From the NCBI RefSeq assembly GCF_003253485.1, contig NZ_QKTX01000002.1:310001-374000 (forward strand): a stretch of DNA of 64,000 nt, read 5' to 3'. The stretch is from Algoriphagus aquaeductus. Lineage in GTDB: Bacteria > Bacteroidota > Bacteroidia > Cytophagales > Cyclobacteriaceae. Made by a program: the position numbers and the translations under genes. Below, one piece after another: positions 63,201 to 64,000 of the stretch (position 1 is the first letter of the stretch; each line of letters begins with the position of its first letter). The notes below the pieces were generated by a model. The model was not told the origin of the DNA, did not search any database, and saw only the letters and a program-made list of their open reading frames with translations.

Positions 63201-63949
63201 AACTTTTCCCGGTCAAATCTGACCACTCCACCTCCACCTGTTCCCATCCAGATGTGACCATTGTTGTCTTCGGTAATGTCAAATATGACTTGATGGGGAA
63301 GGCCGTTTGAGGTGGTATAATTGGTGAATTTATGTCCGTCAAACAGACTCAGTCCACTCAAAGTCCCAATCCACAACATCCCGTCTTTGTCTTCCCAAAT
63401 ACTTCTTACTGTATTATTTACGAGTCCGTGTGCATTGGTAAAATTGGTGAAATTATTTCCATCATATCGGCTGAGTCCTCCACCATTGGTGCCAAACCAT
63501 AGGTGGCCTCTGCGGTCCAGAATTGCACAATTGACTCCATCTAATGCCAATCCATCGTCGGTGGTGTAGGATTTAAATTGAGATATGCCTCCTTCTCCAA
63601 GTAAAAATGACTTTCCAGTCCGGTCTGAAAGTGCCTGCCCGTTTGGATCGGAAAGGACTAACAATTCTTTGGTCTTTGGGGGAGAAAGGGTCATTAAAAC
63701 TGTTGATCCAGTCTCGTCTTGATACCGAATAGTTTCTCCTTCACGTTGTGGAATTGGGATAATTCTAGGGCCGGGTAGATTCTTTCTTGATATAATTTCC
63801 GGTTGAAGAGAATCCGCCAATGCATCCAAAACCACCGCCTTTGGCTGGGAAATAGCTATAACTGAAGCGGGAATTTCTGGACTGAACTTTTTTCCACTAC
63901 AAGAAAAAAGCAAAATAGAAATTCCGAAATATCGGATGAACTGCTTCAT
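60269..63949 (-). CDS. Two-component sensor with fourteen propeller repeats and histidine kinase
   Basis: 1226 residues. The N-terminus MKQFIRYFGISILLFSC resembles a lipoprotein signal (Cys17). I count 14 Reg_prop-type repeats of the form x-D-x-x-G-x-(L/I)-W-(F/I)-G-T, enough for two seven-bladed propellers (about 130-790). A Y_Y_Y-type domain follows (EYTFLVKARFTGPSE), then a membrane helix (WWAFVIYSLLLLSLIYPV), a coiled coil, and HisKA plus HATPase (GIAHEIKNPLNFVNNF; VEDNGPGVPDD). No C-terminal AraC or receiver domain, so it is a plain kinase and not a hybrid; it must signal through separate regulators such as those downstream. Confidence 0.93.
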   Translation of the reverse strand: MKQFIRYFGISILLFSCSGKKFSPEIPASVIAISQPKAVVLDALADSLQPEIISRKNLPGPRIIPIPQREGETIRYQDETGSTVLMTLSPPKTKELLVLSDPNGQALSDRTGKSFLLGEGGISQFKSYTTDDGLALDGVNCAILDRRGHLWFGTNGGGLSRYDGNNFTNFTNAHGLVNNTVRSIWEDKDGMLWIGTLSGLSLFDGHKFTNYTTSNGLPHQVIFDITEDNNGHIWMGTGGGGVVRFDREKFTAYTTADGLADDVVVAVGKDAKGRLYFGTNGGGFSIFDGSGFSNFNQTKGLAGDRVRSFGSDASGSMWIGTIGSGVSRFDGTSFQNFTIEDGLADNIVRSIQEDRSGNIWFGTEHGVSRFDGKNFISYTKDQGLSANAVLDIVMDDSGKLWFGTDGGGVSRFDGSSFTSFTVNQGLGANIVLSSLEDSKGNLWFGTFGGGVSKFDRQGFTTYSLDQGLAGDIVYSLMEDADGVIWIGTSGGLSQIDGKNITTFTSAQGILSTEIYSILQDQKGRVWLGGDLGLSLIEKNQITHFGPNQGLPGSVILSLQAEKDGSIWIGAVDGGLAHFDGKRILPITTVEGLVDNGVIQIKLDQQENLWIGTEHGLNLLTQTDKKELLRGELANFHKFTTDHGLPDNVILQVVPLKNGKVAVGTNLGIVYFDQPNHQGTGPAQLQNLEIFNSNTGFPVKDLTDGQFGMFEDQFGILWAGTGSNKTALVRFDYAALVRNQEAPKVFLKQIRINEEIVPWSTLSSESPMDQVAFEEISLLGKTLSDVERTRLQDRFKDLSYEQVSPFFQIPDGLELPYRHNHLNIDFGTNELAKPFLVEYQYFLEGYDEEWSPVLKKTSATFGNIQEGEYTFLVKARFTGPSEAEAGEWTEPIAFTFTVLPPWYRTWWAFVIYSLLLLSLIYPVHQHQRNLTIKKEQEKARERELQQAREIEKAYSKLEVAHENLKSTQAQLIQQEKLASLGQLTAGIAHEIKNPLNFVNNFSGLSLEFIDEIEEELDKMEASDAVENVRDLLTDVKTNLTKIKHHGGRADGIVKSMLMHSRGGSGAMEPADLNEVIKEYVNLSFHGMRANKNPINVEIQLELGESLPKIPLNSEDFSRVILNLTKNAFDAMREKVNQSGPDYKPKLTVRTRDLGEKILLEVEDNGPGVPDDIKDKLLMPFFTTKKGTEGTGLGLSITHDIIKAHRGTLEIKTEVGEWTVFHIELPKG

Positions 63950-64000
63950 GAGCTAGAAAACAAACATAAATGGACATTGAAAGCCAAATGGCTATTCCAT

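Noticed and set aside
1..64000. tRNA genes, CRISPR arrays, prophage or insertion sequences
   Set aside because: I looked in the gaps and saw no cloverleaf, no spaced direct-repeat arrays and no transposase or integrase genes.

Overview
The window looks like chromosomal DNA from a pigmented, gliding-type member of the Bacteroidota, most likely order Cytophagales and close to Algoriphagus/Cyclobacteriaceae. The evidence is a GldB-type lipoprotein, a SusC-like TonB receptor with a carboxypeptidase-regulatory N-terminus, promoter elements of the Bacteroidota type (TTTG, 19 bases, TAnnTTTG), few Shine-Dalgarno sites, and a flexixanthin-type carotenoid cluster with a fused CrtYcd cyclase. The genus is an inference. 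I saw no rRNA, tRNA, CRISPR array, prophage or insertion sequence.

Layout. 1-9034: a minus-strand exopolysaccharide/capsule locus (partial glycosyltransferase, Wzy/ligase-like membrane protein, GT2, flippase, Wzz-like chain-length protein, large SLBB export protein, radical SAM/SPASM protein). 9110-11371: fasciclin lipoprotein and GldB. 11337-15000: a second glycan-related run (GT4, AsnB) overlapping the DNA repair gene nth. 15088-21483: S58 peptidase, cNMP-binding patatin phospholipase, a membrane protein, an RsmF-like methyltransferase, a DUF1304 protein. 21484-22014: a GxxExxY gene bracketed by inverted repeats. 22046-24675: ChlI-like AAA+ ATPase and VWA protein. 24825-43518: mostly housekeeping (PIN toxin-antitoxin, queG, nadC, gpmI, amidase, polA, radA, PLP decarboxylase, TonB receptor).

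43598-51870 is the most interesting part. A minus-strand operon encodes an ECF sigma factor, CrtI, CrtB, fused lycopene cyclase, IspH and CrtW. Upstream of it lies a second minus-strand unit with a CruF-like hydratase, CrtZ and a MerR-type B12-binding regulator that keeps the residues of the CarH photoreceptor family. TspO is divergently encoded next to it. In front of the sigma gene is a full-consensus promoter whose -33 element forms the loop of a perfect 8-4-8 palindrome, a strong candidate CarH operator. The genes together predict a light- and cobalamin-controlled pathway to a monocyclic keto/hydroxy carotenoid.

51938-52573 is an MntA/HepT toxin-antitoxin pair in which HepT is frameshifted. 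52608-56237 is a very large TolB-propeller/amidohydrolase protein. 56461-63949 is a signalling island: a receiver-adenylate cyclase, two near-identical single-domain response regulators, and two histidine kinases with closely similar transmitter domains, one of them carrying fourteen propeller repeats. Several ORF starts were moved downstream on the evidence of neighbour overlap, signal peptides or promoter position; each case is stated in its entry.
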